Positions 17,801 through 27,319 are shown, counted from the first letter of the stretch. The stretch is DNA of 64,000 bases from Devosia sp. SL43 (GCF_021729885.1 NZ_CP063401.1:3526501-3590500), one strand, 5' to 3'. Numbers and translations are program-made. Notes: generated by a model not told the origin, from the sequence alone.

Positions 17801-17952
17801 TATGCTCCGAGTGGTAATACGGCTCGTCCCATCGCCTTCACATTGCTACACTTTTATTTCGTGCCGTCCAGCGGGTCGCTTCGGGTTTGTGAGGGCTTGT
17901 CTCCTCGCCCCCCGTCTTTATGGTGCCTGCCATACAAGCCAGCGAGTCCGCC

Positions 17953-18882
17953 ATGCCCGTCGACATCCTCCAGACCCACAAGCTGCTCGATACCTGCGAG
18001 CAAGCCCTGGCCGAGCGCTACACCGTGCATAGGCTGCATGAGGCTGCCGACAAGGAGGCGCTGATTGCCGAACTGGCTCCCCGCATTCGTGGCATTGCCG
18101 GCGGCAATGTCAGCGCCGATCTCATCGGCAAGCTGCCCAAGCTCGAAATCGTCGCCAATTTCGGCGTCGGCTACGACACCATCGACACCAAGGCCGCCAA
18201 GGCGGCCAATGTGCGTGTCACCAATACGCCCAACGTCCTCAACGACGCCGTGGCGGAACTGACCATCGGCCTGATGATCGCCCTGGCCCGTCGCATTCCC
18301 CAGGCCGACCAGTTCGTCCGCCAGGGCAAGTGGCCCGGTGGAAATATGGGCCTGTTCACCGAACTGACCGGCAAGACCGTCGGCATTCTAGGCCTCGGCC
18401 GCATCGGCAAGGAGATCGCAACCCGCGCCCAGGCCATGAAGATGCGCGTCGTCTATCACGGCCGCAAACGCCAGCCCTCCGAGCCGCATATCTTCTACGA
18501 CAACCTCACCGACATGGCGCGCGACAGCGACTGGCTCGTCCTCATCGCCCCCGGCGGCAAGGGCACAGAGCGCATCGTTTCGCGCGACGTCCTCACCGCA
18601 CTCGGCCCCAAAGGCATGATCGTCAACGTCGCCCGCGGCACGCTGATCGACGAACCCGCCATGCTCGAACTGCTGCAGAATGGCGGCCTCGGCGGCGCAG
18701 CGCTCGACGTCTTCGAGAAGGAACCGGCGGTGCCGGAGGCCTTCTTCGCCCTCGACAATGTCGTGCTGTCGCCCCACCAGGGCAGCGCCACGCGCCAGAC
18801 CCGCGACGCCATGGGCGCGCTGGTCGTCGCCAACCTCGACGCCCATTTTGCCGGCGAACCGCTGATCAGCGCGGTGGTGTGA
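17953..18882 (+). CDS. D-isomer-specific 2-hydroxyacid dehydrogenase (GhrB-like)
   Basis: The 309-residue NAD(P)-dependent enzyme has NFGVGYDTID, the nucleotide fold with GLGRIGKEIA (about 147-156), and the catalytic set R228 in VNVARGTLID, E257 in DVFEKEP and H275 in LSPHQGSAT. This subgroup commonly reduces glyoxylate, hydroxypyruvate or other 2-keto acids. ATG 17953 was chosen because the Rossmann-type catalytic domain starts right after MPVDILQ; the earlier in-frame ATG adds 11 unlikely residues. Its stop overlaps the next gene by one base (TGATG), so the two are coupled. Confidence 0.93.
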   Translation: MPVDILQTHKLLDTCEQALAERYTVHRLHEAADKEALIAELAPRIRGIAGGNVSADLIGKLPKLEIVANFGVGYDTIDTKAAKAANVRVTNTPNVLNDAVAELTIGLMIALARRIPQADQFVRQGKWPGGNMGLFTELTGKTVGILGLGRIGKEIATRAQAMKMRVVYHGRKRQPSEPHIFYDNLTDMARDSDWLVLIAPGGKGTERIVSRDVLTALGPKGMIVNVARGTLIDEPAMLELLQNGGLGGAALDVFEKEPAVPEAFFALDNVVLSPHQGSATRQTRDAMGALVVANLDAHFAGEPLISAVV

Positions 18883-19193
18883 TGTCTGACGAGCGCATGG
18901 TCCGCATTGCCGAGATCGAGGTCGATCCCGCACGGCTCGACGCCTACAAGGCTTTGCTCGCGGAGGTCGGCAGGGCGTCGCTTGAGCTGGAGCCCGGCGT
19001 GCTGATGCTCCACTCCGTCTCGCTCAAGGATGCGCCGACGCATATCCGCGTCTTCGAGGTCTACGCCTCCCGCGCCGCCTACGAAGAGCATATCCAGACG
19101 CCGCATTTCCTCAGCTACAAGGCCGACACCGCCGACATGGTCACGGCGCTACACCTGATCGAGGTCGACCCGATCCTGCTGGCGGCAAAGTAG
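18882..19193 (+). CDS. Antibiotic-biosynthesis-monooxygenase (ABM) domain protein
   Basis: The 103-residue protein has the ferredoxin-like ABM pattern: VRIAEIEVDPARLDAYKALL, EPGVLMLHSVSL, HIRVFEVYASRAAYEEHIQT and PHFLSYK. Relatives act as small dimeric oxygenases, mutarotases or quinol-handling proteins, so the reaction cannot be given. It is translationally coupled to the 2-hydroxyacid dehydrogenase, which suggests a shared substrate pathway. It ends directly against the stop codon of the convergent cupin gene, with no spacer. Confidence 0.88.
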   Translation: MSDERMVRIAEIEVDPARLDAYKALLAEVGRASLELEPGVLMLHSVSLKDAPTHIRVFEVYASRAAYEEHIQTPHFLSYKADTADMVTALHLIEVDPILLAAK

Positions 19194-19532
19194 CTATTCC
19201 AGGTCGCCCTGCACGATCGTGCCGGCGGCATGCACGCAGAAGATCACCAGCCGGTCAGGACCCAGATTGGTGAACTTGTGCGGTACTCCTGATGGAACCA
19301 CCGCGATATCGCCTGGCCCCACCTCGAACGTCTCGTCACCTGCCACGATCCGCGCTCGCCCGGCATGCACGAACCACGTTTCGGGATAGGGATGGATATG
19401 CAGCCCGGGTCCCTGGCCCGGCTCGTTGTCCACGGCAAAGAACGAAATATCCGTGCCATAGGCCGCGCCCTCGAACCGTACCGTCCGGCTCTTTCTCGCT
19501 GGCCGGTCCGCCGCCCGCAATACATGCACCAT
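19194..19532 (-). CDS. Small cupin-domain protein
   Basis: The 112-residue protein contains both cupin motifs: GPGLHIHPYPETWFVHAGRA (metal-binding His pair and Glu) and VGPGDIAVVPSGVPHKFTNLG (third His). Single-domain cupins act as isomerases, dioxygenases or sugar or metabolite sensors; nothing here narrows that down. ATG 19532 was chosen because AGGAG lies six bases upstream; an earlier in-frame ATG at 19589 lacks a site. It is convergent with the ABM gene. Confidence 0.88.
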   Translation of the reverse strand: MVHVLRAADRPARKSRTVRFEGAAYGTDISFFAVDNEPGQGPGLHIHPYPETWFVHAGRARIVAGDETFEVGPGDIAVVPSGVPHKFTNLGPDRLVIFCVHAAGTIVQGDLE

Positions 19533-19673
19533 GATGATCTCCTCTTGCTCTATGCCCAGGCGACGAGCGTCGTTCAGCGATTTCGACAAGGATGCATTGC
19601 TTTATTGCGCAAGGCAGCGATTCCCTTCCGCGTCGCGACCCGCTAGCCTCACCACGTGAACAAGGAGACTGGC

Positions 19674-21329
19674 ATGACCGAGTGGTGGCGCGGCGGAGTG
19701 ATCTATCAGGTCTATCCGCGCTCGTTTCAGGACAGCAATGGCGACGGCATCGGCGATCTGCCCGGCATCATCCGCCGGCTCGATCATATCGCCAGCCTCG
19801 GCGTCGACTGCATCTGGCTCTCGCCCATCACCCAGTCGCCGCAGGCCGATATGGGCTACGATGTCAGTGACTATCGCGAGGTCGATCGAATCTTCGGTTC
19901 GCTGCACGATTTCGATAGCCTGATCGAGCAGGCCCATGCACGCGGCCTCAAGGTTATCATGGACCAGGTGGTGAGCCACACCTCGGACCTGCATCCCTGG
20001 TTCGAGGAATCGCGCCTCAACCGCACCAATGCCAAGGCCGACTGGTATATCTGGGCCAATCCGCTGCCCGACGGTTCCCCGCCCAACAACTGGCCCGCCG
20101 TATTCGGCGGTCGCGCCTGGGAATGGAACCCGACGCGCGGCCAGTATTACATGCACAATTTCCTGGCCAGCCAGCCCGACCTCAACTTCCACAATCCCGA
20201 TGTCCAGCAGGCCGTGCTCGACGTTATGCGCTTCTGGCTCGAACGTGGCATCGATGGCTTCCGCCTCGATACCGTGAACTACTATTTCCACGACAAGAAG
20301 TTGCGCAACAACCCGCCCAACAAGGTCAAGAGCGAGCATCTGGCCTATGCGGTGAATCCCTACGACATGCAGGAGCACAAATTCTCCAAGTCGCAGCCGG
20401 AGAATGTCGATTTCCTGCGCCGCGTCCGCACCCTGCTCAACGAATTCCCCGGCGCTACCTCGGTCGGCGAAGTCGGCGACAGCCACAAGTCGGTCGACCT
20501 GATGGCCGAATACACCTCGGGCGGCGATACGCTGCACATGTGCTACGGCTTCGATTTTCTCGGGCCGCAATTCACCGCCGCCCACTTCCGCAAATGCATT
20601 GAGCAGTTCTTCAAGGCTGGTCCCGATGGCTGGCCATGCTGGAGCTTCTCCAACCACGACGTGCCCCGCCACATGACGCGTTGGGCCAAGCACAGCGCCA
20701 AGCCTGCCGATCTCGCCCGCCAATCCGCAGCGCTCGTCCTGAGCCTCAAGGGCTCGGTCTGTCTCTATCAGGGCGAAGAACTCGGCCTGCCTGAAACCGA
20801 CCTGCTGTTTGAGGAACTGACCGATCCACGCGGCATCCGGTTCTGGCCCGAAGACAAGGGCCGCGATGGCTGCCGTACGCCCATCCCCTGGGACGAGGGC
20901 GATGCGCCCAATGGCTTCACCACGGGTATACCCTGGCTGCCGGTCAAATATGCGCAGTCTGCACTCAACGTCGCCAGCCAGAACGCCGACGCGAACTCCA
21001 CTCTCGCCTTCTACCGGACCATCCTGGCCTGGCGCAAAGATCACCCGGAGCTGCTCGAAGGCGATATCAGCTTCTTCAAAACATCAGAGCCGATCCTCGC
21101 CTTCCGCCGCGTCAGCGGCGAAACCGCCATGCTCTGCGTCTTCAACCTGTCCGCGGAACCGCGCGAGGTGAGCGTTGGTGGCCTGACGAAGGACGCTGAT
21201 GTCGAGACCGTCTCGTCCGGCGCGACACTCGCAGGCAAGACGCTGCAACTAGGCCCCAATGGCTACGCCTTTATTGCGCTGGATGCGACCAGCAAGGCAA
21301 AGGTGGCGTACAAGGCGCAAGTGCCATGA
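19674..21329 (+). CDS. GH13 alpha-glucosidase (first of two paralogues)
   Basis: The 551-residue cytoplasmic enzyme belongs to the oligo-1,6-glucosidase/alpha-glucosidase branch of GH13. It has the TIM-barrel start WWRGGVIYQVYPRSFQD, GYDVSDYR, nucleophile D199 in GIDGFRLDTV, acid/base E266 in SVGEVGD, and D329 in SNHDVPRH. It should hydrolyse alpha-linked disaccharides such as maltose, sucrose, trehalulose or isomaltose. AAGGAG six bases before ATG 19674 fixes the start. A second paralogue of very similar length is at 31522-33195. No sugar ABC transporter or LacI regulator gene is next to it. Confidence 0.94.
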   Translation: MTEWWRGGVIYQVYPRSFQDSNGDGIGDLPGIIRRLDHIASLGVDCIWLSPITQSPQADMGYDVSDYREVDRIFGSLHDFDSLIEQAHARGLKVIMDQVVSHTSDLHPWFEESRLNRTNAKADWYIWANPLPDGSPPNNWPAVFGGRAWEWNPTRGQYYMHNFLASQPDLNFHNPDVQQAVLDVMRFWLERGIDGFRLDTVNYYFHDKKLRNNPPNKVKSEHLAYAVNPYDMQEHKFSKSQPENVDFLRRVRTLLNEFPGATSVGEVGDSHKSVDLMAEYTSGGDTLHMCYGFDFLGPQFTAAHFRKCIEQFFKAGPDGWPCWSFSNHDVPRHMTRWAKHSAKPADLARQSAALVLSLKGSVCLYQGEELGLPETDLLFEELTDPRGIRFWPEDKGRDGCRTPIPWDEGDAPNGFTTGIPWLPVKYAQSALNVASQNADANSTLAFYRTILAWRKDHPELLEGDISFFKTSEPILAFRRVSGETAMLCVFNLSAEPREVSVGGLTKDADVETVSSGATLAGKTLQLGPNGYAFIALDATSKAKVAYKAQVP

Positions 21330-21365
21330 GGTGCTCTACCTCGCTCGGAGGGGCGAGGTAACTCC

Positions 21366-21665
21366 CTACTGCACCCGCTCATACGAATCGGGGTCGAAGA
21401 ACTGCATCTCCTCGCCGCCTTCCGGCTTGAGCACAAACGCCCGGATGCAGCCGTTCCAGCGCTCCACCCGCGTGGCGTCCACGCCCAGCCGTTGCAGGGC
21501 CATCAGATCGAACTGGTTGCGCTCCTGCTCGGTATAAGGCTCGCCGATGCGCAGCCCGAACTCCACCACCATGCCGTTGTCGGTGGCATTGCAGAATAGG
21601 GCATGGGCGGGCAGCGTGGCCACCAGGGTCAGGGCAAGTGCGGCAAAGCCGGTGCGGACAAGCAT
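21366..21665 (-). CDS. Small secreted protein of unknown function, 99 aa
   Basis: A signal peptide (MLVRTGFAALALTLVATLPAHA) is followed by a roughly 77-residue mature part with only two cysteines (LFCNATDNG and WNGCIRAF), which could form one disulfide bond in the periplasm. Other visible stretches are EPYTEQERNQFDLMALQRLG and FDPDSYERVQ. ATG 21665 has CGGAG nine bases upstream. It follows the AbrB-family gene by 19 bp on the same strand, so it is probably in that transcript. No family is recognised. Confidence 0.75.
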   Translation of the reverse strand: MLVRTGFAALALTLVATLPAHALFCNATDNGMVVEFGLRIGEPYTEQERNQFDLMALQRLGVDATRVERWNGCIRAFVLKPEGGEEMQFFDPDSYERVQ

Positions 21666-21684
21666 GGCGAGAACTCCGTTCAAC

Positions 21685-22758
21685 CTACTTCTGTGCTGCG
21701 ATTGCGGCAGCTTCGCGCCGCCGGATCAGCACCACTACGGCGGGAATGGCAAAGCTCAGCATCAGCAGCCGGATCACATGATGGGCGGCGATGAACGCGG
21801 TGTCATAGCCGAGCGCTATCCCCAGCGCGCCCATGCCTTCCAGTGCGCCCGGCGCCAGCCCCAGCCAGATCTGGCCGTAGGGCATGTCGACGATCAGGCT
21901 GACGCCCCAGGCGATGATGGTGACGATGCCCACTGTCATGGCAGTCGCAATCACACCGCCCTTGGCAGCGGTAATGAACTCGCGCCGCCCAATGCCGGCA
22001 AAGCGCGATCCGATCAGCGCGCCGGTCAGGATGAACGTGATCAACACCAGCGGCGCCGGAATGGCCTCGGTGTAGAGCCCGCCCAGCTTGGCCGCTGTCG
22101 CAGCCGCCATTGCGCCCAGCACGAAGCCGGCCGGAATCTTGAGCCGCAGGAACACCAGTCCGACCACGGTGCAGACGGCCGCGAGGGCCAGAAGCTGCCA
22201 GATGCTGAGGAAATCGGTCGCCACTGGCGCCGGGAAATGATCGATCGGCAGGAAGATTGTGCCGATGGGCACGGCAATGGTCAGCATGAGGATGCGGATC
22301 ACCTGGATGATCACAATCTGCCGCGCATCGCCGACACCTGACGAGGCAATCCCCATGACGAAGGACAGGTGCCCGGGAAACGAACTGAGATAAGCCGTCC
22401 CCGCATCGAGCTTGAACACCCGTGCCAGCATCCACCCCGTCGCCGCGATGATGATCACCAGCTCCAGCGCCAGCGCCGCAATACTGACCGGCCAGCTGGC
22501 AATCAGGCTCAGGCTGTCAGGCGCCACGCTGGCACCCATCGACATGCCAATCAGCAAGAACGCCACATCGCGCAACCGATCCGGCATGCCGATCGGCAGA
22601 CCGAGCATGGCGCCTGCGGTCACCGCAATGACCCCACCCACCATCCAGCTCGCAGGGATGCCCAGGAGCGTGGCAATGCCACCGCCGGCGGCCGACAGGG
22701 CGATCGTGATGAGGGTCGGGAGGAGTTTGGAAAAGAGGGATGGAATGGAGGCTGTCAT
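21685..22758 (-). CDS. AbrB-family membrane protein (AbrB duplication type)
   Basis: The 357-residue, very hydrophobic protein has about ten helices in two homologous halves. Signs of the family are GIPASWMVGGVIAVTAGAML, the SSFPGHLSFVMGIAS stretch in the first half and GLAPGALEGMGALGIALGYD in the second. These proteins (once called ammonia monooxygenase-like) are poorly characterised; transport or regulation is suspected. ATG 22758 lies only 8 bp from the end of a family A palindrome, and no other start is near, so the repeat forms its upstream translation region. It probably forms an operon with the M20 amidohydrolase gene in front of it. Confidence 0.88.
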   Translation of the reverse strand: MTASIPSLFSKLLPTLITIALSAAGGGIATLLGIPASWMVGGVIAVTAGAMLGLPIGMPDRLRDVAFLLIGMSMGASVAPDSLSLIASWPVSIAALALELVIIIAATGWMLARVFKLDAGTAYLSSFPGHLSFVMGIASSGVGDARQIVIIQVIRILMLTIAVPIGTIFLPIDHFPAPVATDFLSIWQLLALAAVCTVVGLVFLRLKIPAGFVLGAMAAATAAKLGGLYTEAIPAPLVLITFILTGALIGSRFAGIGRREFITAAKGGVIATAMTVGIVTIIAWGVSLIVDMPYGQIWLGLAPGALEGMGALGIALGYDTAFIAAHHVIRLLMLSFAIPAVVVLIRRREAAAIAAQK

Positions 22759-22766
22759 ACGTATCT

Positions 22767-22840
22767 TGCCACGACCTCGTCCTTTGACAGGCTCATGAGG
22801 TCTACTCGGAATGCTGAGGTCGAACCACGAGGTCGTGGCA
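22767..22840. repeat. Intergenic palindromic repeat, family A (copy 2)
   Basis: TGCCACGACCTCGT (22767-22780) and ACGAGGTCGTGGCA (22827-22840) are perfect 14-bp inverted arms; ATGAGGTCTACT and its partial partner lie inside. It fills almost the whole gap between the amidohydrolase stop (22844) and the AbrB-family start (22758). Confidence 0.85.
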
Positions 22841-22843
22841 CAA

Positions 22844-24013
22844 TCACCCCACCGGCAACGCCCGTTCAGCCAGCCGGACCCAATAGCTCGTGCCCACCGG
22901 GATCACTTCGTCATTGAAATCATAGGTATCGGTATGCAGCTCGGAACTGTCGCCATTGCCGAGGAAAATATAGGCCCCCGGCCGCTCTTCCAGCATGAAC
23001 GAAAAGTCCTCGCCGCCCATTGATGGGGCCACGTCGGCATCCACCCGCTCGGCGCCGGCAATCTCGTTGGCCACCGCAGCCGCGAAGTCGGTCTGCTCCG
23101 GCCAGTTGACCGTCACCGGATACCCGCGCGCATAGCGCATCGTGGCTTCAGCGCCGAAACTGCGCGCAAACTGCGGCACAAAATCGCCCAACCGCTGCTC
23201 GATCAGGTCCTGGATATCGCCATCCAGCGTCCGCACCGTGCCGGTAATCTTGGCCGTCCGCGAAATCACATTGTCGGCCTCACCCGCCTCCACCATCGTC
23301 ACCGACAGAACCGCATTGGCCAGTGGGTCCACATTGCGCGACACGATCGATTGCAGGCCGACAATCATGTTGGCGGCCACGATGATGGGGTCGATGGTCG
23401 TCTGGGGCCGCGCCGCATGGCCGCCCTGGCCCGTAATGTCGATATAGAACCGGTCCGTCGCCGCCATGATGCCACCGGCGCGAATGCCGAAATGGCCCGT
23501 CGGCATGCCCGGCCAATTGTGCATACCGTAGAATTCGGCGATACCGAACTTGTCGACCAGCCCGTCGTCGAGCATGGCCTTGCCACCGGCGCCACCCTCC
23601 TCGGCCGGCTGGAAAACCAGCGCGATCCGTCCGTCGAAATTGCGCGTCTCGGCCAGGTACTTAGCCGCACCCAGCAGCATGGCCGTGTGCCCGTCATGCC
23701 CGCAGGCATGCATCTTGCCCGGCACGGTCGAGGCATAGTCCTTGCCCGTCTTCTCGGTCACGGGGAGCGCATCCATGTCGGCGCGCAACCCGATCGTCCG
23801 GCCACTGGTATTGCTGCGCCCGTTGATGATGCCGACCACACCCGTCCGGCCGATCCCGGTCACCACCTCGTCGACACCGAATTCGCGCAGCTTCTCCGCC
23901 ACTATTCCCGCCGTCCGCTCGACTTCATAGAGAATTTCCGGATGCGCATGAAAGTCTCGCCGCCAAGCGGCGATTTCCTCGGAGAACTCGGCGATACGGT
24001 TGATGACAGGCAT
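22844..24013 (-). CDS. M20-family amidohydrolase (hippurate/N-acyl-amino-acid hydrolase type)
   Basis: The 389-residue enzyme has the M20D features: WRRDFHAHPEILYEVERTA at the start, the metal site MHACGHDGHTAML (Cys 104, His 106), QPAEEGGAGGKAML (Glu pair about 138-139), GQGGHAARPQTTIDPI in the dimer domain, and PSMGGEDFSFMLEERPGAY near the end. It should cleave N-acyl amino acids or aryl-amides, releasing an amino acid, in the cytoplasm. ATG 24013 gives the family's usual length; upstream codons in frame look like non-coding sequence. The next gene on the strand, beyond a family A repeat, is the AbrB-family membrane protein. Confidence 0.93.
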   Translation of the reverse strand: MPVINRIAEFSEEIAAWRRDFHAHPEILYEVERTAGIVAEKLREFGVDEVVTGIGRTGVVGIINGRSNTSGRTIGLRADMDALPVTEKTGKDYASTVPGKMHACGHDGHTAMLLGAAKYLAETRNFDGRIALVFQPAEEGGAGGKAMLDDGLVDKFGIAEFYGMHNWPGMPTGHFGIRAGGIMAATDRFYIDITGQGGHAARPQTTIDPIIVAANMIVGLQSIVSRNVDPLANAVLSVTMVEAGEADNVISRTAKITGTVRTLDGDIQDLIEQRLGDFVPQFARSFGAEATMRYARGYPVTVNWPEQTDFAAAVANEIAGAERVDADVAPSMGGEDFSFMLEERPGAYIFLGNGDSSELHTDTYDFNDEVIPVGTSYWVRLAERALPVG

Positions 24014-24097
24014 AGGAAAGTCCGAAACGGTCAATTCTGGGTCAGTGTCGCTGTCCCAATCGGTAAGGTCAACACTAGCATGGTTTTGTCGAGATGG

Positions 24098-24263
24098 TGC
24101 CACGCCCTCGTGGTTCGTGGTTCGTGGTTCGTGGTTCGTGGTTCGTGGTTCGAGGGTCGCAAGAGCTCCCGCCTCACCATGAGGGCCACTGTGAACTCGG
24201 TGTACCAGCAGCCCTCATGGTGAGGTGCGCTTCTTCAGCGCCTCGAACCACGAGGGCGTGGCA
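24098..24263. repeat. Palindromic repeat, family A (copy 3), with a 7-bp tandem array
   Basis: TGCCACGCCCTCGTGGTTCG at the left end is inverted as CGAACCACGAGGGCGTGGCA at 24244-24263. Just inside the left arm the heptamer TGGTTCG is repeated six times without error (24111-24152), an expansion of the arm's own last bases. Deeper inside, CCTCACCATGAGGG pairs with CCCTCATGGTGAGG. It fills most of the 367-bp gap between the divergent amidohydrolase and etfB genes. Nothing else was seen in that gap except the start of the etfB leader. Confidence 0.85.
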
Positions 24264-24380
24264 ACGAACCCTCAGCACCCTTTTCCAACATTGGCCCCAG
24301 CCCTAGCCCAATATTCCCCCGGCGCGGCTTGCCCGTACCACCCGATTTTGCCATGACACCGGCAAGTTGCCGGAGAGCCC

Positions 24381-25139
24381 ATGAAAATCCTGGTCGCCAT
24401 CAAGCGCGTCGTCGATCACAACGTCCGCATCCGGGTCCGCCCTGACGGGACAGGGGTGGAGACGTCGGGCGTGCGCATGTCGATGAACCCGTTCTGCAAG
24501 CACGCTGTCGAGGCGGCCGTGCAGCTGGGCGAAGCCGGTCATGGCGACGAGATCGTGGTGGTGTCCATCGGTCCCAAGGCGGCCACAGATGTCATCCTCA
24601 CCGCCCTCGCCATGGGCGCCCATCGCGGCATCCTTGTTGAGACCGATGCCGAACTCGAAACGCTCGCCATCGCCAAGCTGCTGGCCAAGGTCGTCGCCGA
24701 GGAGAACCCGGATATCGTCCTGCTGGGCAAGCAGGCTGTCGACGACGACAGCAATCACGTCGGCCAGATGCTCGCGGCGCTGACCGACCGCCCACAGGCC
24801 ACCTTCGCCTCCGAGATCAGGGTCGTGGGGCAGGGGCTCGAGGTTGTCAGAGAGGTCGATAGCGGCCGCGAGACGATCGCCATCCCGCTTCCATCAATCG
24901 TCACCGCCGACCTGCGCCTCAACACCCCGCGCAATGCCGCCCTGCCCATGGTGATGAAGGCTCGTTCCAAGCCGCTGGCCGTGCGCCCCGTCGCCGAATT
25001 CGGCGTGGACCTGACGCCACGTCTTACCATCGAAAAAGTATCCCCGCCGCCGGAACGTATGGCAGGAATAACGGTGGGCTCGGTCGCCGAACTGGCCGCC
25101 TTCATCGCGGAAGATGTCTCCCAGATGGAGGCGCTGTGA
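24381..25139 (+). CDS. etfB: Electron transfer flavoprotein, beta subunit
   Basis: The 252-residue subunit binds AMP and, with EtfA, carries electrons from acyl-CoA and related dehydrogenases to ETF-quinone oxidoreductase. Markers are MKILVAIKRVVD at the start, SMNPFCKHAVEAAVQL, GAHRGILVETDAELE, VLLGKQAVDDDSNHVGQMLA (the signature region) and LPSIVTADLRLNTPR. GGAGA lies just upstream of ATG 24381. The stop overlaps the etfA start (GTGATG), so the two subunits are made in step. Confidence 0.97.
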   Translation: MKILVAIKRVVDHNVRIRVRPDGTGVETSGVRMSMNPFCKHAVEAAVQLGEAGHGDEIVVVSIGPKAATDVILTALAMGAHRGILVETDAELETLAIAKLLAKVVAEENPDIVLLGKQAVDDDSNHVGQMLAALTDRPQATFASEIRVVGQGLEVVREVDSGRETIAIPLPSIVTADLRLNTPRNAALPMVMKARSKPLAVRPVAEFGVDLTPRLTIEKVSPPPERMAGITVGSVAELAAFIAEDVSQMEAL

Positions 25140-26062
25140 TGAGCGTCCTGCTGATTGCCGACCACGACCGCGGCGCGCTCTCGCCGGCCACGGCCCGCGT
25201 TGTCAGCGCGGCGAGCCAACTGGGTCCCATCGACCTGCTCGTCATCGGGCAAGATACCGACACGGTCGCTTCCGCCGCAGCAAAGCTTTCCGGTGTTGCA
25301 AAAGTCCTGGTGGCCGAGGGCGTTTCCGCGTCCGATGCAGACACGTCCGTGATCGAAAGGCTGGCTTCCGGGTACCAGTACGTTATCCAATCGGCCGGAA
25401 GTGTGGGGAAGGATCGAATGCCCCGCGTCGCCGCCCGGCTCGATCTGATGCCGGTCACCGATGTGGTCGAAATCCTCGGAGCAAACCGTTTCGTCCGCCC
25501 GATCTATGCCGGCAACGCGTTCCAGACCGTCACCGACAACCAGATCAGGCACGTGCTGACTATCAGAGCCTCCGCCTTCCGCGCCGCGGCCGGCGGCAAC
25601 GACGCGCCGATCGAAGTCGTTGATTCGGCAGTCACTTCCGCCGTTCGACTGATCGCCGAGCACCGCACTGAGAGCGACACCCCCGACCTCGCCACCGCAC
25701 AGATCGTTGTCGGCGGCGGTATCGCCGTCGGTTCGAACTTCCAACTCATTGAATCCCTTGCCAATAGTCTCGGCGCTGCGATCGGCGCCACCCGCGCCGC
25801 CGTCGATGCGGGCTATGCCCCCAACGACTGGCAGGTCGGTCAGACCGGCAAGATCATCGCCCCCGATCTCTACATCGCCATTGGCATATCCGGCGCCCTC
25901 CAGCACCTCGCCGGCATCCAGGGCGCCAAGAAGATCGTCGCCATAAATAGCGACCCAGATGCGCCGATCGTCAAGCTGGCCGATGTGGCGTTGATCGGCG
26001 ATCTCTTTGAAATCATTCCGCAATTGATTGCCGAACTCGACAAAGCCGGCCTCAAACACTGA
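25139..26062 (+). CDS. etfA: Electron transfer flavoprotein, alpha subunit
   Basis: The 307-residue subunit has an N-terminal domain starting [17 protein letters not shown] and the C-terminal FAD-binding domain with [42 protein letters not shown] and [18 protein letters not shown]. It pairs with EtfB to form the heterodimer. ATG 25139 overlaps the etfB stop by one base. A GTG three bases earlier is possible but less likely. An imperfect hairpin (26069-26093) follows the stop and may end the transcript. Confidence 0.97.
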   Translation: MSVLLIADHDRGALSPATARVVSAASQLGPIDLLVIGQDTDTVASAAAKLSGVAKVLVAEGVSASDADTSVIERLASGYQYVIQSAGSVGKDRMPRVAARLDLMPVTDVVEILGANRFVRPIYAGNAFQTVTDNQIRHVLTIRASAFRAAAGGNDAPIEVVDSAVTSAVRLIAEHRTESDTPDLATAQIVVGGGIAVGSNFQLIESLANSLGAAIGATRAAVDAGYAPNDWQVGQTGKIIAPDLYIAIGISGALQHLAGIQGAKKIVAINSDPDAPIVKLADVALIGDLFEIIPQLIAELDKAGLKH

Positions 26063-26134
26063 CCTTTCGGCGCATTGCAAAAATTGCTGCGCCGCCTATA
26101 ACAACCCCGCCTCCCCACCGGAACGACCCCAGAC

Positions 26135-27319
26135 ATGTTCGAGACCCTCTCCAAGGCCCCCGGCGACAAGATCCTGGCGCTGATGGGCGAATACGCGGCC
26201 GATGCCCGCCCCACCAAGATCGACCTCGGCGTCGGCGTCTATAAGGACGAAAAGGGCGTCACCGCCGTGATGACCGCCGTCCGCAAGGCCGAACAGCGCA
26301 TTCTGGAAAACGAAAAGACCAAGACTTACCTTGGGATAGCCGGCAACAAGGGTTATGGCGCCGCCGTGCTCGACCTGGCTTTGGCCGATAGCGTCGACCG
26401 CTCCCGCGTTCGAATCGCCCAGGCCCCAGGCGGCACGGGCTCGCTCTGGGTGCTGATGCAGCTGGTCAACCGCGCCCGCCCAGGCGCCACGGTCTGGGTC
26501 TCCGACCCGACCTGGCCCAACCACAACCCGATCGCCGAAAATTCCGGTCTCGTGGTCAAGACCTACCCCTATTTCGACACCGAAACCCGCGGCGTCAAAT
26601 TCGAGCAAATGCTGGCCACGCTGGATAGGCTCGGCAAGGACGACGTCGTCCTGCTGCATGGCTGCTGCCACAACCCAACTGGCGCAAATCTCACGCCCGG
26701 TCAATGGGATAATGTCGCTGCCAGCCTCGCCCGATCAGGCGCTTTGCCCTTCATCGACCTGGCCTATCTCGGCTTCGGCGATGGCCTACTCGAGGACGCT
26801 TATGGCACCCGCAAGGTCATCGCTTCGGTGCCCGAAGCGCTCATCGCCTTCTCGGGTTCCAAGAATTTCGGCCTCTACCGCGAACGCGTCGGCGCCGCCA
26901 TTCTGATTGCCAAGGATGCCGCACAGGCCGATATCGCCCAGTCGCAACTGCTCAACATCATCCGCGGCGCTTATAGCCAGCCGCCCGATCATGGCGCCGA
27001 AATCATCCGCACCATCCTCGAGGATGCCGAACTGCGCGCTGAATGGGAAACCGAGCTCAACGCCATGCGCGGCCGCATGATCCGACTGCGCGAGAAGCTG
27101 AGTGAAGCCATCCGCCAGCGGTCAAATTCGAAAGATTTCGACTTCATCGCAACCCATCGCGGCATGTTTTCGCTTTTGGGCCAGGATAACGCCTTCGTCG
27201 AACATCTTAAGGCCAACAACGGCATCTATATGATTGGTGACAGTCGCATCAATGTCGCCGGCATACCGGAAGATCGCGTCGGCGAACTGGCCGACGCATT
27301 CCTTGCCGCCATCAAATAG
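26135..27319 (+). CDS. tyrB: Aromatic amino acid / aspartate aminotransferase (class I, TyrB type)
   Basis: The 394-residue PLP enzyme moves amino groups between aromatic amino acids or aspartate and 2-oxoglutarate. It has [14 protein letters not shown] near the start, [34 protein letters not shown] (Asn 180), [12 protein letters not shown] (Asp 208) and the Schiff-base Lys 243 in [14 protein letters not shown]. The Y/F-G-L-Y-R-E-R context matches the TyrB/AspC Ia-gamma group. Symbol tyrB is used by likeness; the exact substrate range is unknown. A promoter-like TATAAC lies about 40 bp upstream. Confidence 0.92.
   Translation: MFETLSKAPGDKILALMGEYAADARPTKIDLGVGVYKDEKGVTAVMTAVRKAEQRILENEKTKTYLGIAGNKGYGAAVLDLALADSVDRSRVRIAQAPGGTGSLWVLMQLVNRARPGATVWVSDPTWPNHNPIAENSGLVVKTYPYFDTETRGVKFEQMLATLDRLGKDDVVLLHGCCHNPTGANLTPGQWDNVAASLARSGALPFIDLAYLGFGDGLLEDAYGTRKVIASVPEALIAFSGSKNFGLYRERVGAAILIAKDAAQADIAQSQLLNIIRGAYSQPPDHGAEIIRTILEDAELRAEWETELNAMRGRMIRLREKLSEAIRQRSNSKDFDFIATHRGMFSLLGQDNAFVEHLKANNGIYMIGDSRINVAGIPEDRVGELADAFLAAIK

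Noticed and set aside
19602..21044. Minus-strand open frame of 480 codons opposite the first GH13 gene
   Set aside because: No motif or ribosome site; shadow of a highly conserved enzyme gene.
24111..24152. Possible CRISPR array (six short repeats)
   Set aside because: The 7-bp units are directly joined without spacers and no cas genes are near; it is a slippage array.
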